Assembly: GCF_023634645.1 (NCBI RefSeq)
Contig: NZ_JAMKMR010000006.1
Location: 186,001-250,000 of the forward strand
DNA: 64,000 nt
Source: Vibrio sinus
GTDB lineage: Bacteria; Pseudomonadota; Gammaproteobacteria; Enterobacterales; Vibrionaceae
Reading direction: 5' to 3'
The translations under genes were made by a program, and so were the position numbers. The notes beneath the pieces are model-generated. The model did not search any database, had not been told where the DNA came from, and was given only the letters and a program-made list of their open reading frames with translations. Numbering within the stretch: the first letter of the stretch is position 1; each line of letters begins with the position of its first letter. This document shows, in pieces, positions 1-10,000 of this stretch.

Positions 1-986
1 TCTGGCCCTAGAACCACAGTATGAATTGACTGATAGCCATTCGGCTTAGGGTTCGCCACATAATCATCGAACTCATCGGGTAAATGTTTGTATTTGGTGT
101 GCACAACACCGAGCGCGGCATAACAATCTTGCAGGCGATCGGCAATGATCCTCACCGCCCTAACATCGAACAACTCATCAAAGGCGAGGCTTTTCTTTTG
201 CATTTTTCGCCAAATGCTATAGATATGTTTGGGTCTACCACTAACTTCGGCCAAGATATGTGAGGCGTGCATTTCTGAGGTGAGATCATCAACAAAATCA
301 GTGATGTATTGCTCGCGGACAATGCGCCTTTCCGCAAGCTGTTTGGCAATTTGTTTATACGTTTCTGGTTGCTGGTAGCGAAAGGCGTAATCTTCAATTT
401 CCCACTTTAGCTGACCGATACCTAACCGGTTGGCTAAAGGCGCGTAAATGTTGGCACACTCTTTCGCAGCAGCCCGACGCACTTCATCAGGCTCTTTTTT
501 GACTTCAATAAGGTTGCAAATTCGCTCGGCAAGCTTGATGACCACACACCTAAAATCATCCACCATGGCCAGAAGCATGCGGCGAACATTATCCACCTGA
601 CCTGATGCCGCCGTACCCTCCAAGGTCGCATTCAGATGACCAATGGCCGCCATTTCCTCTACACCCACGATAAGCTTAACGATCTCTTTGCTGTACCTCT
701 CTTCGAGCAGCTCTCGATCGTAAATACCACTGATGACAATTGGAAAAAGCTGCGCTGCAACAAGGGTCGCGGTATCCATCGACAAGGTGATCAAAATTTC
801 GATCATTTCTCGCCCACGCCACAGTAGCACTGGCCCTTCCTCGTTACCTTCCAACATCTCCTCACATTGACGATACACTTGGGTCAATCGTTTTGCTGTT
901 TTGGAGTCTTGTCCCAGACTGGCGATCCATTTCTCGACTTCAAATTGTTCGTCTGGGTTTAAATGCGCACTTCTTACCGCGACCAT
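1..986 (-). CDS. relA: GTP pyrophosphokinase RelA, N-terminal part (cut by window edge)
   Basis: RelA makes (p)ppGpp on ribosomes carrying uncharged tRNA. Reading leftward from an ATG at 986, the frame stays open to the window edge (about 328 residues) and starts MVAVRSAHLNPDEQF. The N-terminal region is the catalytically dead hydrolase domain typical of RelA: where SpoT/Rel proteins have an HD pair, this one has LAMVDDFRCVVIKLAER. The start of the synthetase domain follows, with YSIWRKM, FDVRAVRII and NPKPNGYQSIH near the edge. The C-terminal regulatory domains lie outside the window. It sits directly downstream of rlmD on the same strand, as in other vibrios. Confidence 0.95.
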   Translation of the reverse strand, partial: MVAVRSAHLNPDEQFEVEKWIASLGQDSKTAKRLTQVYRQCEEMLEGNEEGPVLLWRGREMIEILITLSMDTATLVAAQLFPIVISGIYDRELLEERYSKEIVKLIVGVEEMAAIGHLNATLEGTAASGQVDNVRRMLLAMVDDFRCVVIKLAERICNLIEVKKEPDEVRRAAAKECANIYAPLANRLGIGQLKWEIEDYAFRYQQPETYKQIAKQLAERRIVREQYITDFVDDLTSEMHASHILAEVSGRPKHIYSIWRKMQKKSLAFDELFDVRAVRIIADRLQDCYAALGVVHTKYKHLPDEFDDYVANPKPNGYQSIHTVVLGP

Positions 987-1054
987 TGTTTTATCCTACA
1001 TGTCGTCATTCAGAGTCTACTGAACGTTTCAGGTGAATAGCTATATTATTGGGA

Positions 1055-2371
1055 TCAATTTCTCACAAACAAGGCCATGGACTCTAAGTGACTGGTATGT
1101 GGAAACATATCCAACATAGCCAATTTCTCCAATCGAAAACCTTGTTGGTATAATGATTCACTATCCCGAGCGAGAGTAGCCGGATTACAAGACACATAAA
1201 CCACTCGGGAAGCACCCATTGCTGCTATGTTGTTGATGACCACTCCAGCCCCCGCTCTCGCAGGGTCGAGCAATACTTTATCAAATGTCTTAGCCGCCCA
1301 TTTGGCCGAATCTAAACTTTCTTCTAAATTGGCGTGGAAAAAGTCCGTATTATTTAATTGGTTGAGCTGAGCATTGTGTGTTGCCTGCTCTACCATGGAA
1401 GGAACGCCTTCAACACCAACCACTTCAGAGGTCAGCTTGGCCAGAGCAAGTGAGAAGTTACCCACCCCACAAAATAGATCCAACACTCTATCTTGCTCGC
1501 TCACGTCAAGCCACTGGATAGCTTGTGATACCATTTTCTCGTTAATAGCTTGATTAACTTGGATAAAGCCATCAGGAGAAAAGCTCACCTCACAACCTGT
1601 TTCACGGTAACTTGGTGTATCACCCAACAGTTTCACTAGCTTTCCGTCATTGGGTAACAAAAATAATGAGAGACTGAACTGCTGAGCAAATTGGGTCAGT
1701 TGTGTGATATCACATTCTGGAAGCGCTTTAGTATTCCTTACCAACAACACCACACCTGAATCTGCTTTTACTAGCTCAATATGACCCAATGCATCTTGTT
1801 GCTTAAGTTGCTGTAGCGCCACTTTGAGATCAGGTAATAAGGTATTAAGCTCTGGTACTAATACTGGGCAGTGATCGACGTTAACTATCTGGTTACTCGA
1901 TTTTTTCCTAAAACCAAACTGAAGAGAAGCCGATTTTCTATGATAGTAAGTACTTATACGAGTTCGTCGCCGATAGCCTTTCTCGTTTGCAACCACTGCA
2001 GGTTGCAAAGGTATGGATTGACCAGAGGCCACTTTCATCAAATGGCTCAGTGAGCTTTGTTTATATTCAAGCTGAGCAGAGTGCTCCAAATGCTGCATGT
2101 TGCAGCCACCACACTCAGAATAATACCGACAAAATGGTTGAACACGCTTTGGACTCGGCGTAAGCACTTTGATTAAGTTAGCTCGGGCGAACTTCTTTTT
2201 ACTTTCGGTAAGCTGTACTACCACCTTTTCATCGGGTAATGCACCTTCAATAAACACTGGCTTACCCGATAGATAACCGATGCCGGCTCCATAGTGGTCC
2301 AATTTCTCAACTAACACTTGTTGATGCTTGGTATTTAACTGAGTTTTCTTAGGTTGAAAAAATTGTGCCAT
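1055..2371 (-). CDS. rlmD: 23S rRNA (uracil-1939-C5)-methyltransferase RlmD
   Basis: SAM-dependent methyltransferase of the RumA/TrmA class acting on U1939 of 23S rRNA. An N-terminal TRAM-like segment (about 20-75) is followed by a cysteine cluster CRYYSECGGC plus a later DHCPVL cysteine that would hold a [4Fe-4S] cluster. The methyltransferase core has VLDLFCGVGNFSLALA (SAM motif) and DPARAGAG, with the catalytic cysteine in VYVSCNPATLARD. The open frame extends 17 codons further upstream to 2422, but I chose the ATG at 2371 (MAQFFQPKKT): AGGT lies 7 nt before it and the family begins there. It gives 438 residues, the usual length. Confidence 0.93.
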   Translation of the reverse strand: MAQFFQPKKTQLNTKHQQVLVEKLDHYGAGIGYLSGKPVFIEGALPDEKVVVQLTESKKKFARANLIKVLTPSPKRVQPFCRYYSECGGCNMQHLEHSAQLEYKQSSLSHLMKVASGQSIPLQPAVVANEKGYRRRTRISTYYHRKSASLQFGFRKKSSNQIVNVDHCPVLVPELNTLLPDLKVALQQLKQQDALGHIELVKADSGVVLLVRNTKALPECDITQLTQFAQQFSLSLFLLPNDGKLVKLLGDTPSYRETGCEVSFSPDGFIQVNQAINEKMVSQAIQWLDVSEQDRVLDLFCGVGNFSLALAKLTSEVVGVEGVPSMVEQATHNAQLNQLNNTDFFHANLEESLDSAKWAAKTFDKVLLDPARAGAGVVINNIAAMGASRVVYVSCNPATLARDSESLYQQGFRLEKLAMLDMFPHTSHLESMALFVRN

Positions 2372-2609
2372 GGTTTTACCTGAAAATGTGACTACCACCG
2401 CTAACTCTCTGGTTAACGGCAAATTGACCTAGCAAGATTGTCGAAGCAAGCTAACTTGATTAAGCTAAGTATCTAATTTAATGTTTCGTATATAGCCAAA
2501 CTGGTGTGATTTCATTGATGCGAGTGGTTGATTCTCCCACACACATCACTTCCAAGTTGGCTGTGAAGGCGTTATTTTCCCATATCCAAGAGATGATGTT
2601 TAGATAATA

Positions 2610-5414
2610 ATGACACGATACGGCTTACGCGCCCGCGTAATTACTTTAACTCTCGCGCCAACATTAATCATTGGCTTGCTTTTAAGTGCCTTTTTTTCTT
2701 TTAGTCGCTACCACGACTTAGAAAAACAAGTGATCAATGAGGGTTTAAGTATCATAGAGCCTTTAGCCATCGCCAGTGCCGAAGGACTAAAAACTCAAAA
2801 CCGCGAATCTGTTAGGCGGCTCATCAGCTACGCTCACCGTAAAAACTCTAAATTCGTTCGCAGTATTGCCGTTTTTGATTACAACCATGACTTGTTTGTC
2901 ACTTCGAACTTTCACCCTAATTTTCAAGAGCTCACTTTTCCGAAAGACAAGCCGATCCCGCTGACTGGCTCATCTGAGTTGCATGACAATACACTGATTC
3001 TACGCGCACCAATTTTGGCAGAAGGCGGCTATATATCCAACTTAACTGGCCAAGCCGGGCCCAATCAAGCATTGGGCTATATCGCCGTCGAACTCGACCT
3101 TTCATCTTTAAGGCTGCAACAATATCAAGAGATCTTCTTCGCCTTCTTGGTCTTGCTCGCCGGCCTAGGCTTATCGAGCATTTTTGCTTTCAGGTTGCTG
3201 CAAGATGTCACCCGGCCGATTACGCATATGAAAAATATGGTCGACAGAATTCGCCGTGGTCATTTAGATGTACGAATTGAAGGTAAGCTGCATGGCGAGT
3301 TAGATGCGCTCAAAAACGGCATCAATGCGATGGCCGTATCGTTATCTGAATATCATATCGAAATGCAGCACAGCATTGATCAGGCTACATCCGATTTAAG
3401 GGAAACCTTAGAACAGCTAGAGATCCAAAACGTTGAGCTAGACATTGCGAAAAAACGCGCGCAAGAAGCCGCACGAGTTAAGTCAGAGTTTTTAGCCAAT
3501 ATGTCGCATGAGTTAAGGACACCGTTAAATGGTGTGATTGGCTTTACTCGGCAAATGTTGAAAACCAACCTGACCAACAGCCAAACGGATTATCTCATCA
3601 CCATAGAGAAGTCGGCCAACAACTTATTAGCCATCATCAACGATATTTTGGATTTTTCTAAACTAGAGGCGGGAAAACTCGCGCTAGAAAATATCCCGTT
3701 TGAGTTCCAAGATAGCTTAGAGGAAGTGGTCAGCTTACAAGCCACCAGCGCACATGAAAAAGGCTTAGAGCTCACCTTAAAAGTCGACCCTAAAATCCCA
3801 CCTGGGCTGGTTGGGGACCCATTAAGAATCCAACAAATCATGACCAACTTAGTCGGTAATGCCATCAAGTTTACCGAGCATGGAAACGTCGATATCAGTG
3901 TTGAAATGCGCTCACAAAAAGAAGAATACATTGAGCTGCAATTTATGATTCGCGATACAGGAATAGGGATTTCAGAGCGCCAACAAGCACAGCTTTTCCA
4001 AGCTTTCAGCCAAGCCGATGCCAGTATCTCACGTCGGTATGGTGGAACCGGGCTCGGGCTGGTGATTACGCAAAAGCTCGTCGCTCAAATGGGTGGAGAA
4101 ATCAGCCTAACGAGCCGCCTGCATCAAGGATCAACCTTCTGGTTTACGGTTCGCATGCTACCAAGCGATATGCCGATTACTGACTTGTATCCCATCGAAA
4201 CACTTGAGCAAAAAACCTTACTGCTTATTGAACCCAATGCCCAAGCCGCACTGGCGACTCGTATGCTATTAGATCAGTTCCAGCTCAATGTGGCCCATAC
4301 CTCAACCATTACTCAGATTGAACAGCACTTCGACTATTTATTATTGTGCCTTCCCCCTAATACAGAGCACCAAGTTGACAGTATCGAACAGCAAGTGGAA
4401 TGGGCACAAAGTGTTGCATCTAACGTCATCATTAGTACACCTAGCACCACATTAGCGCTCGCCGATCACTTAGTGCAAAAGTACCACATACCTTGCATTA
4501 CGAAACCATTGGCTAAGAAAAAGCTGCTGCAAGCCTTGATCTCAGAAGAACCCGAAAAAATTGAACCTGTGATCAGCCCTCCAGCAGCCCCTGAAAAATT
4601 AGAGAAACTGCCTTTATCCGTCATGGCTGTCGATGACAATAAAGCCAACCTAAAGCTGATCGAAGCCCTGCTTGAAGAGCGCGTGGATCTCGTTGTGGTG
4701 TGCACCAGCGGCCCTGAAGCGATTAAGCATGCCACTGAGCGTCAGTTTGATGTGATATTGATGGATATTCAGATGCCGCAAATGGACGGCGTCACCGCGT
4801 GCAAACATATCAAGAAAACCAAGTTAAATGCTGATACGCCAGTGATTGCCGTTACCGCTCACGCCATGAGTGGGGAAAGAAATAGACTGCTTGATGCGGG
4901 GATGGATGACTATCTCACCAAGCCTATCGAAGAGCAAAGATTGCAAAAAACACTCAAGTATTGGAGCAGTCACTCATCGTCAACAGGCACCTCATTAGAT
5001 GACAGCGGTTCTATTGAGGGTGACTCTAAAGCATCGACAACCGATGTAAAGCCATCTCAATCAAATCAAATCATTGACTGGCAGCTAGCATTAAAGCAAT
5101 CTGCATTTAAGGAAGATTTAGCCAAGGACATGCTACAAATGCTTATCGCTTATTTGCCAGAAGTCGTGCCTGTGATTGATAAAGCCATTGCTGACAGTGA
5201 CCAAGCAGATATAGAGAACCTCCTGCACTACATTCACAAACTGCATGGCAGCTGCGCGTACAGTGGCGTACCTCGGCTAAAATCGGTCTGTGCAACCATT
5301 GAGCAAGCACTGCGCTCAGGTTCAAGCATCGCCGATGTTGAACCTGAGTTATTTGAGCTTCAAGATGAAATTGAAAAAGTCACTGAAAGTTCGGTTGAGT
5401 ATTTATCCACTTAG
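2610..5414 (+). CDS. barA: hybrid sensor histidine kinase BarA/VarS
   Basis: Membrane hybrid kinase that in Vibrio (VarS) feeds the VarA response regulator and the Csr small-RNA circuit. Membrane segments lie near residues 11-31 and 173-194 around a periplasmic sensor. HAMP (about 195-250) and a coiled linker follow, then HisKA with H300 in MSHELRTPLNG. The ATPase has GNAIKF, DTGIGI and GGTGLGL. A degenerate middle receiver (about 530-640) precedes a true receiver with D719 in VILMDIQMPQMDG and a C-terminal HPt domain with H876 in HKLHGSCAYSG. The 934-residue length fits BarA. It is convergent with acpS. Confidence 0.94.
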   Translation: MTRYGLRARVITLTLAPTLIIGLLLSAFFSFSRYHDLEKQVINEGLSIIEPLAIASAEGLKTQNRESVRRLISYAHRKNSKFVRSIAVFDYNHDLFVTSNFHPNFQELTFPKDKPIPLTGSSELHDNTLILRAPILAEGGYISNLTGQAGPNQALGYIAVELDLSSLRLQQYQEIFFAFLVLLAGLGLSSIFAFRLLQDVTRPITHMKNMVDRIRRGHLDVRIEGKLHGELDALKNGINAMAVSLSEYHIEMQHSIDQATSDLRETLEQLEIQNVELDIAKKRAQEAARVKSEFLANMSHELRTPLNGVIGFTRQMLKTNLTNSQTDYLITIEKSANNLLAIINDILDFSKLEAGKLALENIPFEFQDSLEEVVSLQATSAHEKGLELTLKVDPKIPPGLVGDPLRIQQIMTNLVGNAIKFTEHGNVDISVEMRSQKEEYIELQFMIRDTGIGISERQQAQLFQAFSQADASISRRYGGTGLGLVITQKLVAQMGGEISLTSRLHQGSTFWFTVRMLPSDMPITDLYPIETLEQKTLLLIEPNAQAALATRMLLDQFQLNVAHTSTITQIEQHFDYLLLCLPPNTEHQVDSIEQQVEWAQSVASNVIISTPSTTLALADHLVQKYHIPCITKPLAKKKLLQALISEEPEKIEPVISPPAAPEKLEKLPLSVMAVDDNKANLKLIEALLEERVDLVVVCTSGPEAIKHATERQFDVILMDIQMPQMDGVTACKHIKKTKLNADTPVIAVTAHAMSGERNRLLDAGMDDYLTKPIEEQRLQKTLKYWSSHSSSTGTSLDDSGSIEGDSKASTTDVKPSQSNQIIDWQLALKQSAFKEDLAKDMLQMLIAYLPEVVPVIDKAIADSDQADIENLLHYIHKLHGSCAYSGVPRLKSVCATIEQALRSGSSIADVEPELFELQDEIEKVTESSVEYLST

Positions 5415-5442
5415 CGTTAATTAGGGCGCGCCCTAGTCTAAG

Positions 5443-5823
5443 TTAAGATTCAAAAATCACCGTCGCCACAGCATAGTGGCGTTCATCGGAAAGGGATAGA
5501 TGATAGTGAGTTGCTCCTTGCTCTAGCGCGATTTCTTTCGCCTTATTAGCTAAGGTAAGGATTGGCTTGCCTTTTGCGTCATTCGACACTTGAAAATCTT
5601 GAAAGGTCACGCCAGCGGCAATTCCTGTCCCTAGGGCTTTAGAAGCCGCTTCTTTTGCAGCAAACCGCTTAGCAAGAAAGCGGCTTCTATTGTTCAAGTC
5701 AACATAGGTCGCATATTCAAAGTCAGTAAGAATACGCCTAGCAAAGGACTCACCTGAGCGCTCCAATGCTCGATCAAACCTTTCTATTTCTGCAATATCT
5801 GTCCCTATACCAACTATCGCCAT
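5443..5823 (-). CDS. acpS: holo-[acyl-carrier-protein] synthase AcpS
   Basis: Transfers 4'-phosphopantetheine from CoA to apo-ACP, activating fatty acid synthesis. The family's metal and CoA motifs are visible: [12 protein letters not shown] at the N-terminus and [16 protein letters not shown] around residues 53-68. The 126-residue length is normal. It is the last gene of the leftward run recO-pdxJ-acpS, with only 6 nt between it and pdxJ, and faces barA. The short gap to barA holds a 12-bp perfect palindrome (AGGGCGCGCCCT) without a loop or T-run. Confidence 0.96.
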   Translation of the reverse strand: MAIVGIGTDIAEIERFDRALERSGESFARRILTDFEYATYVDLNNRSRFLAKRFAAKEAASKALGTGIAAGVTFQDFQVSNDAKGKPILTLANKAKEIALEQGATHYHLSLSDERHYAVATVIFES

Positions 5824-5829
5824 ATATAC

Positions 5830-6561
5830 TTATCTCCGTGCCGCATCCATAACACTTTTCATATCTGACACGGCTTTCGCCAGCCCATCAAATACCGCTC
5901 TTCCAATTATAGAGTGGCCGATGTTTAATTCATAGATTTCAGGCAATGCCGCAATGGGTGCCACATTGTGATAAGTGAGGCCATGACCTGCATTCACGGT
6001 AATTTCGAGATCGCTGGCATAACTTGCTGCTGCTGCAATTTTCTTTAGTTCATCTTGCATATCGGCTTCAGTTTTTGCGTCGGCATAGTGGCCGGTGTGC
6101 AATTCAATAAAAGGGGCGCCACATGCTTTGGCCGCATCAATTTGCTCTCTATCAGCATCAATAAACAGCGAAACCTGAATGCCTGCTGCCGTTAACTTTT
6201 CTGTCGCCGCTTTAATCTTCTCAAGTTGGCCCGCCACATCCAGTCCGCCTTCGGTAGTAAGCTCTTCACGCTTTTCTGGCACTAAACAGACAAAATCTGG
6301 CTGGGTATTTAATGCAATCTCCACCATTTCATCCGTGACCGCCATTTCTAGATTCATTCGAGTTTGCAACGTCTCGCGCAAAATGCGCACATCTCTGTCA
6401 TTAATGTGTCTACGATCTTCACGAAGGTGAATAGTGATACCATCTGCGCCTGCTCTTTCTGCAATTTCTGCTGCATGGACTGGATCTGGATACTGAGTAC
6501 CACGTGCATTACGCAGCGTTGCAATATGATCAATATTTACGCCGAGGAAGATTGGGCTCAT
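5830..6561 (-). CDS. pdxJ: pyridoxine 5'-phosphate synthase PdxJ
   Basis: Last step of DXP-dependent vitamin B6 synthesis: condenses 1-deoxy-D-xylulose 5-phosphate with 3-amino-2-oxopropyl phosphate to give pyridoxine 5'-phosphate. It is a TIM barrel of 243 residues, the usual size, with the family signatures [15 protein letters not shown] at the N-terminus, [17 protein letters not shown] and [11 protein letters not shown], and a C-terminal [12 protein letters not shown] phosphate-binding segment. It lies 1 nt downstream of recO and 6 nt upstream of acpS, so co-transcription is likely. Confidence 0.97.
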   Translation of the reverse strand: MSPIFLGVNIDHIATLRNARGTQYPDPVHAAEIAERAGADGITIHLREDRRHINDRDVRILRETLQTRMNLEMAVTDEMVEIALNTQPDFVCLVPEKREELTTEGGLDVAGQLEKIKAATEKLTAAGIQVSLFIDADREQIDAAKACGAPFIELHTGHYADAKTEADMQDELKKIAAAASYASDLEITVNAGHGLTYHNVAPIAALPEIYELNIGHSIIGRAVFDGLAKAVSDMKSVMDAARR

Positions 6562-6562
6562 T

Positions 6563-7285
6563 TTAGTTACTCCGTAATTTGGAAGCGTTGGGCTGGATAC
6601 TAAACAGCTCCCGACTTTTTAATGGTTTGCCGCCAAGATAAGGCTTTAAGGCTATACGAGTAAAGCGTTTTGCCGCTTTTAGTTGATTTTTGCTAACAAA
6701 ATGTCGCTCTCCCATTGCGATGAGCTCTTCTCCTAAAAAGGTTAAGTGATCCTTTCTTACCGAAGCAATAAATCCTTTTTGCTCACGAAAGCGATAGGTC
6801 ATGCTAGGTTCAATGACTTCCCCTGAGCCTGCACAATAAAAGAAATCAACGCCATAGCCCATGGCATTGAGTAGAGATAGCTCAAAACGGCGCAGTGCAG
6901 GTTCAGGGTTATCGCACTGAGCTAACTCGGTCAGAGCCGCCAAATAATCATGAAAAAGTGCAGGCATGGGCACTTGGGCAGACAAGACACGACCGATCAA
7001 TTCGTTTAAATACAGCGCTGAGTAGAGATAAATACCACTAAGAGGCAGACCAAGGCTAATTGCCTCTGCTTGGCGCAACGTTTTCATTGAGCCTTTGCCA
7101 GACCATTTTAGCAACAGTGGCGTGAAAGGTTGCAGAGCGCCTTTGAGAGTTGAGCGCTTACTTCGCGCTCCTTTTGAAATTAAGCTGATTCGGCCTTGTT
7201 CTTCACTAAATACATCCAGAATAAGGCTGCTTTCACTATACGGGCGACGGTTTAATATGAAGCAACGTTGTAGATCATCACTCAC
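6563..7285 (-). CDS. recO: DNA repair protein RecO
   Basis: RecO works with RecR (and RecF) to load RecA onto SSB-coated DNA and to anneal strands. An N-terminal OB-fold (about 1-80, starting [22 protein letters not shown]) is followed by a helical domain with the basic, conserved segment [21 protein letters not shown] at the OB edge. The 240-residue length fits Vibrio RecO. It is the first gene of recO-pdxJ-acpS in the leftward direction. A hairpin separates it from era upstream, so some uncoupling from era-rnc is possible. Confidence 0.94.
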   Translation of the reverse strand: MSDDLQRCFILNRRPYSESSLILDVFSEEQGRISLISKGARSKRSTLKGALQPFTPLLLKWSGKGSMKTLRQAEAISLGLPLSGIYLYSALYLNELIGRVLSAQVPMPALFHDYLAALTELAQCDNPEPALRRFELSLLNAMGYGVDFFYCAGSGEVIEPSMTYRFREQKGFIASVRKDHLTFLGEELIAMGERHFVSKNQLKAAKRFTRIALKPYLGGKPLKSRELFSIQPNASKLRSN

Positions 7286-7306
7286 CTAACCTTTTCCTCT
7301 GCCAAT

Positions 7307-7336
7307 AAAGTGAAAGAGAGAGCTGGTAGCTCTCTC
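7307..7336 (-). terminator. candidate terminator after era
   Basis: A 9-bp perfect stem (GAGAGAGCT / AGCTCTCTC) with a 3-nt loop lies at 7316-7336. On the minus strand it is followed by TTTCACTTT. It falls between era and recO. The T-run is interrupted, so termination may only be partial. Confidence 0.5.
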
Positions 7337-7350
7337 AATATAACCATTAT

Positions 7351-8313
7351 TTAAAGGTCATCCATGTAACCGAGCGAGCGAAGCGCTCTTTCATCATCGG
7401 CCCAACCAGATTTCACTTTAACCCAAGTTTCTAGATACACTTTGCGACCAAACAGCTCTTCCATATCCAATCTAGCTTCTCGGCCTATGGTTTTGATTTT
7501 TTCGCCGCCCTTACCAATCACCATTTTTTTCTGGCCGCTTCTCTCGACTAAAATAAGTCCGTTGATGTGGAAGCCGTCTGTCTCAGGGTTGTAATCAAAA
7601 CGCTCGATTTCCACCGTAACAGAATAGGGCAACTCATCGCCTGTAAAACGCATCAACTTTTCACGCAGTATTTCTGATGCCATAAAGCGCTGAGAACGAT
7701 CGGTCACATATTCTTCAGGGAAGTGATGTGTCGCTTTGGGTAAATGCTCACGCACATGTTTGTGTAATACATCAATATTTTTGCCATGCTTGGCAGAGAT
7801 AGGTACTACATCAACAAAGTCCATTTTCTTGGACATCTCCTGCATATGCAGCATCACGTCATTTCTGTCTTTAACGTTGTCTACCTTATTCACGCACAGC
7901 ACAACGGGAAAATTCGATTTCTCCAGTTTATTTAGCACCATCTCGTCATCTTTGGTCCATTGCGTACCATCGACTAAAAAGAACACCAAGTTCACATCAC
8001 TTAGTGAGCTGTTCGCTGCACGGTTCATTAAGCGGTTAATGGCTCTTTTTTCTTCAATGTGCAACCCTGGAGTATCGACATAAATCGCTTGGTAGTCGCC
8101 ATCGGTATCCACACCCATAATTCGATGGCGTGTCGTTTGAGGCTTACGAGAGGTGATGGATATTTTCTGCCCAAGAATTTTATTTAGCAGTGTCGATTTA
8201 CCGACATTAGGTCGCCCCACTATCGCAATAAATCCACAGTGCTGGTTTTCCGGTGAAGTAGCTTCACCATGAGATGCAAAATACGCATCAATATCAAATT
8301 CTTTATCCGACAT
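7351..8313 (-). CDS. era: ribosome-assembly GTPase Era
   Basis: Essential GTPase that binds the 3' end of 16S rRNA during 30S maturation. The G motifs are complete: GRPNVGKST (G1, near residue 33), the G2 region around [14 protein letters not shown] (G3), NKVD (G4) and SAKHG (G5). A C-terminal KH RNA-binding domain carries [21 protein letters not shown]. At 320 residues it is slightly longer than E. coli Era because of an N-terminal extension ([24 protein letters not shown]). Its start overlaps the end of rnc by 11 nt, the usual rnc-era arrangement. Confidence 0.97.
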   Translation of the reverse strand: MSDKEFDIDAYFASHGEATSPENQHCGFIAIVGRPNVGKSTLLNKILGQKISITSRKPQTTRHRIMGVDTDGDYQAIYVDTPGLHIEEKRAINRLMNRAANSSLSDVNLVFFLVDGTQWTKDDEMVLNKLEKSNFPVVLCVNKVDNVKDRNDVMLHMQEMSKKMDFVDVVPISAKHGKNIDVLHKHVREHLPKATHHFPEEYVTDRSQRFMASEILREKLMRFTGDELPYSVTVEIERFDYNPETDGFHINGLILVERSGQKKMVIGKGGEKIKTIGREARLDMEELFGRKVYLETWVKVKSGWADDERALRSLGYMDDL

Positions 8314-8983
8314 TTGTTAACTTCTCTAGTGCAGATTCCGCAGCCGCCTGCTCCGCTTTACGGCGACTAGTCCCTACTCCAATAATAGACTCTTTTAGAT
8401 CAACAATATCACAAGAGACGGTAAACTCTTGATTGTGGGCCTCACCTTTAATATTGGTGACTGTATAGACAGGCAATGGTTTTTTGCGCCCTTGCAGATA
8501 TTCTTGCAAACGTGTTTTAGGATCTTTTTGCGACACCCCAGGCTTGATTCCATCCAGTCTGGTTTTATACCAAGCCAATACGATCTTTCTGGCATTTTCG
8601 ATATCGCTATCTAAGTAAATCGCACCAATGATGGCTTCGACGGCGTCAGCAAGAATCGAATCTCGCCTGAAACCACCGCTTTTCAATTCACCTGGACCTA
8701 ATTTTAAGTAATCTCCTAGCTGAAACTCACGACCAAGCTCAGCCAAAGTGTGGCCTCGAACTAACGTCGCTCGCATTCGGCTCATATCACCTTCGTTCAC
8801 CTTGGGAAAACGCTGATACAGCTCATCGGCAATGACAAAACTTAAAATTGAATCGCCCAGAAACTCAAGACGCTCGTTGTGTTTACCATTGGCGCTGCGG
8901 TGAGTCAGCGCCAAATTAATAAGCTCAGCCTTATCAAACTGATAGCCGAGCTTCTTTTCTAACTTATTAATAGGAGAACTCAT
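8303..8983 (-). CDS. rnc: ribonuclease III
   Basis: Double-strand-specific endonuclease that matures rRNA and processes mRNAs. The signature [12 protein letters not shown], carrying the catalytic carboxylates, is near residue 36. The second acidic site is in [15 protein letters not shown]-terminal double-stranded RNA-binding domain (about 155-226) ends in [16 protein letters not shown]. The 226-residue length is standard. It lies 34 nt downstream of lepB and overlaps era. A small hairpin (GCCTAAC-CAA-GTTAGGC, 9002-9018) sits in the lepB-rnc junction and has no T-run. Confidence 0.97.
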   Translation of the reverse strand: MSSPINKLEKKLGYQFDKAELINLALTHRSANGKHNERLEFLGDSILSFVIADELYQRFPKVNEGDMSRMRATLVRGHTLAELGREFQLGDYLKLGPGELKSGGFRRDSILADAVEAIIGAIYLDSDIENARKIVLAWYKTRLDGIKPGVSQKDPKTRLQEYLQGRKKPLPVYTVTNIKGEAHNQEFTVSCDIVDLKESIIGVGTSRRKAEQAAAESALEKLTNVG

Positions 8984-9017
8984 ACTCTCTCATCTTATTC
9001 GGCCTAACCAAGTTAGG

Positions 9018-9914
9018 CTATTTAATACTACCTATTCGGTCCAAACGTACACCCGTTGGAACCCATGAAGGCAAAATGCTGTTAGGGCTACGATCGAAGG
9101 TAAAGCTCATCCAAATCGCAACCGCTTTACCAACCAGGTTCGCTTTTGGCACAAAACCCCAGTAACGGCTATCAGCACTGTTGTCACGGTTATCACCCAT
9201 CACAAAATATTCACCTGGTGGTACTACCCACTCATCGACACCTGGCCGTGGTTGATACTCATAAGTACGATCACGACGAAGTGGGTTAATCAATATATGA
9301 TGCGCCACTTTACCTAAATGTTCGGTTTTCTCAATTAAGTGCACGCCGTTTTGCACAAAACGGCTTTGATGTACGTTGCTGTCCACCACATTCGTGCACT
9401 GAGACGCACCTTTAGGTTGAATACACAGTACTTTATCGCTGTTGTAGCGAATAACATCACCAGGTAATCCGACGATGCGTTTAATGTAATCAATTTTTGG
9501 ATTCGGCGGATAACGAAACACTGCTATATCGCCACGCTTTGGCTCGCCAGTATTGATCAATTGGTGATGCCAAACTGGGTCTTTTAACCCATAAGCAAAC
9601 TTTTCCACCAGAATAAAATCGCCAACCAAAAGTGTTGGCATCATAGAGCCTGATGGGATTTGAAAAGGCTCAAATACAAACGAGCGCAGAATCAAAACAA
9701 ATGCGATAACTGGAAAAATAGAGACACTATTTTCTATCCACCATGGCTGAGTTTTCAACTTTTTGACGGTATTCTCATCCAAGCCGTTTGTTTGCGCTTC
9801 CACCGCTTTAAGCTTCGCTTCACGCTTTTTACTCCATACCCACTTCTCTAATGCCCATACAATGCCTGTCACCAATGTGACAATAACGAGTATGATTGAA
9901 AAAGTATTCGCCAT
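9018..9914 (-). CDS. lepB: signal peptidase I LepB
   Basis: Inner-membrane endopeptidase that removes signal peptides from secreted proteins. Two N-terminal membrane segments are visible (about 4-22 and 63-81), then the periplasmic catalytic domain. The Ser/Lys dyad is seen in PSGSMMPTL (nucleophile Ser) and DYIKRIVGLPGD (general-base Lys), with the late signature MGDNRDNSADSRYWGFV. The 298-residue length fits gamma-proteobacterial LepB. It follows lepA on the same strand, with a hairpin between them. Confidence 0.97.
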   Translation of the reverse strand: MANTFSIILVIVTLVTGIVWALEKWVWSKKREAKLKAVEAQTNGLDENTVKKLKTQPWWIENSVSIFPVIAFVLILRSFVFEPFQIPSGSMMPTLLVGDFILVEKFAYGLKDPVWHHQLINTGEPKRGDIAVFRYPPNPKIDYIKRIVGLPGDVIRYNSDKVLCIQPKGASQCTNVVDSNVHQSRFVQNGVHLIEKTEHLGKVAHHILINPLRRDRTYEYQPRPGVDEWVVPPGEYFVMGDNRDNSADSRYWGFVPKANLVGKAVAIWMSFTFDRSPNSILPSWVPTGVRLDRIGSIK

Positions 9915-9935
9915 CGCTTGTCCTTATCCTCAATA

Positions 9936-9972
9936 TGAAAATGAAAGTGGACTGAAAACAGCCACTTTCATT
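9936..9972 (-). terminator. candidate terminator after lepA
   Basis: An 11-bp perfect stem (AATGAAAGTGG / CCACTTTCATT, 9940-9950 with 9962-9972) is followed on the minus strand by TTTTC. It sits in the 86-nt gap between the lepA stop and the lepB start, so it probably attenuates rather than fully separates the two genes. Confidence 0.5.
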
Positions 9973-10000
9973 CTGCTCGATTGAAACCTAACCTAAAATT

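Noticed and set aside
5421..5438. Palindrome AGGGCGCGCCCT between barA and acpS as a terminator
   Set aside because: No loop and no T-run; too short to act as an intrinsic terminator with confidence.
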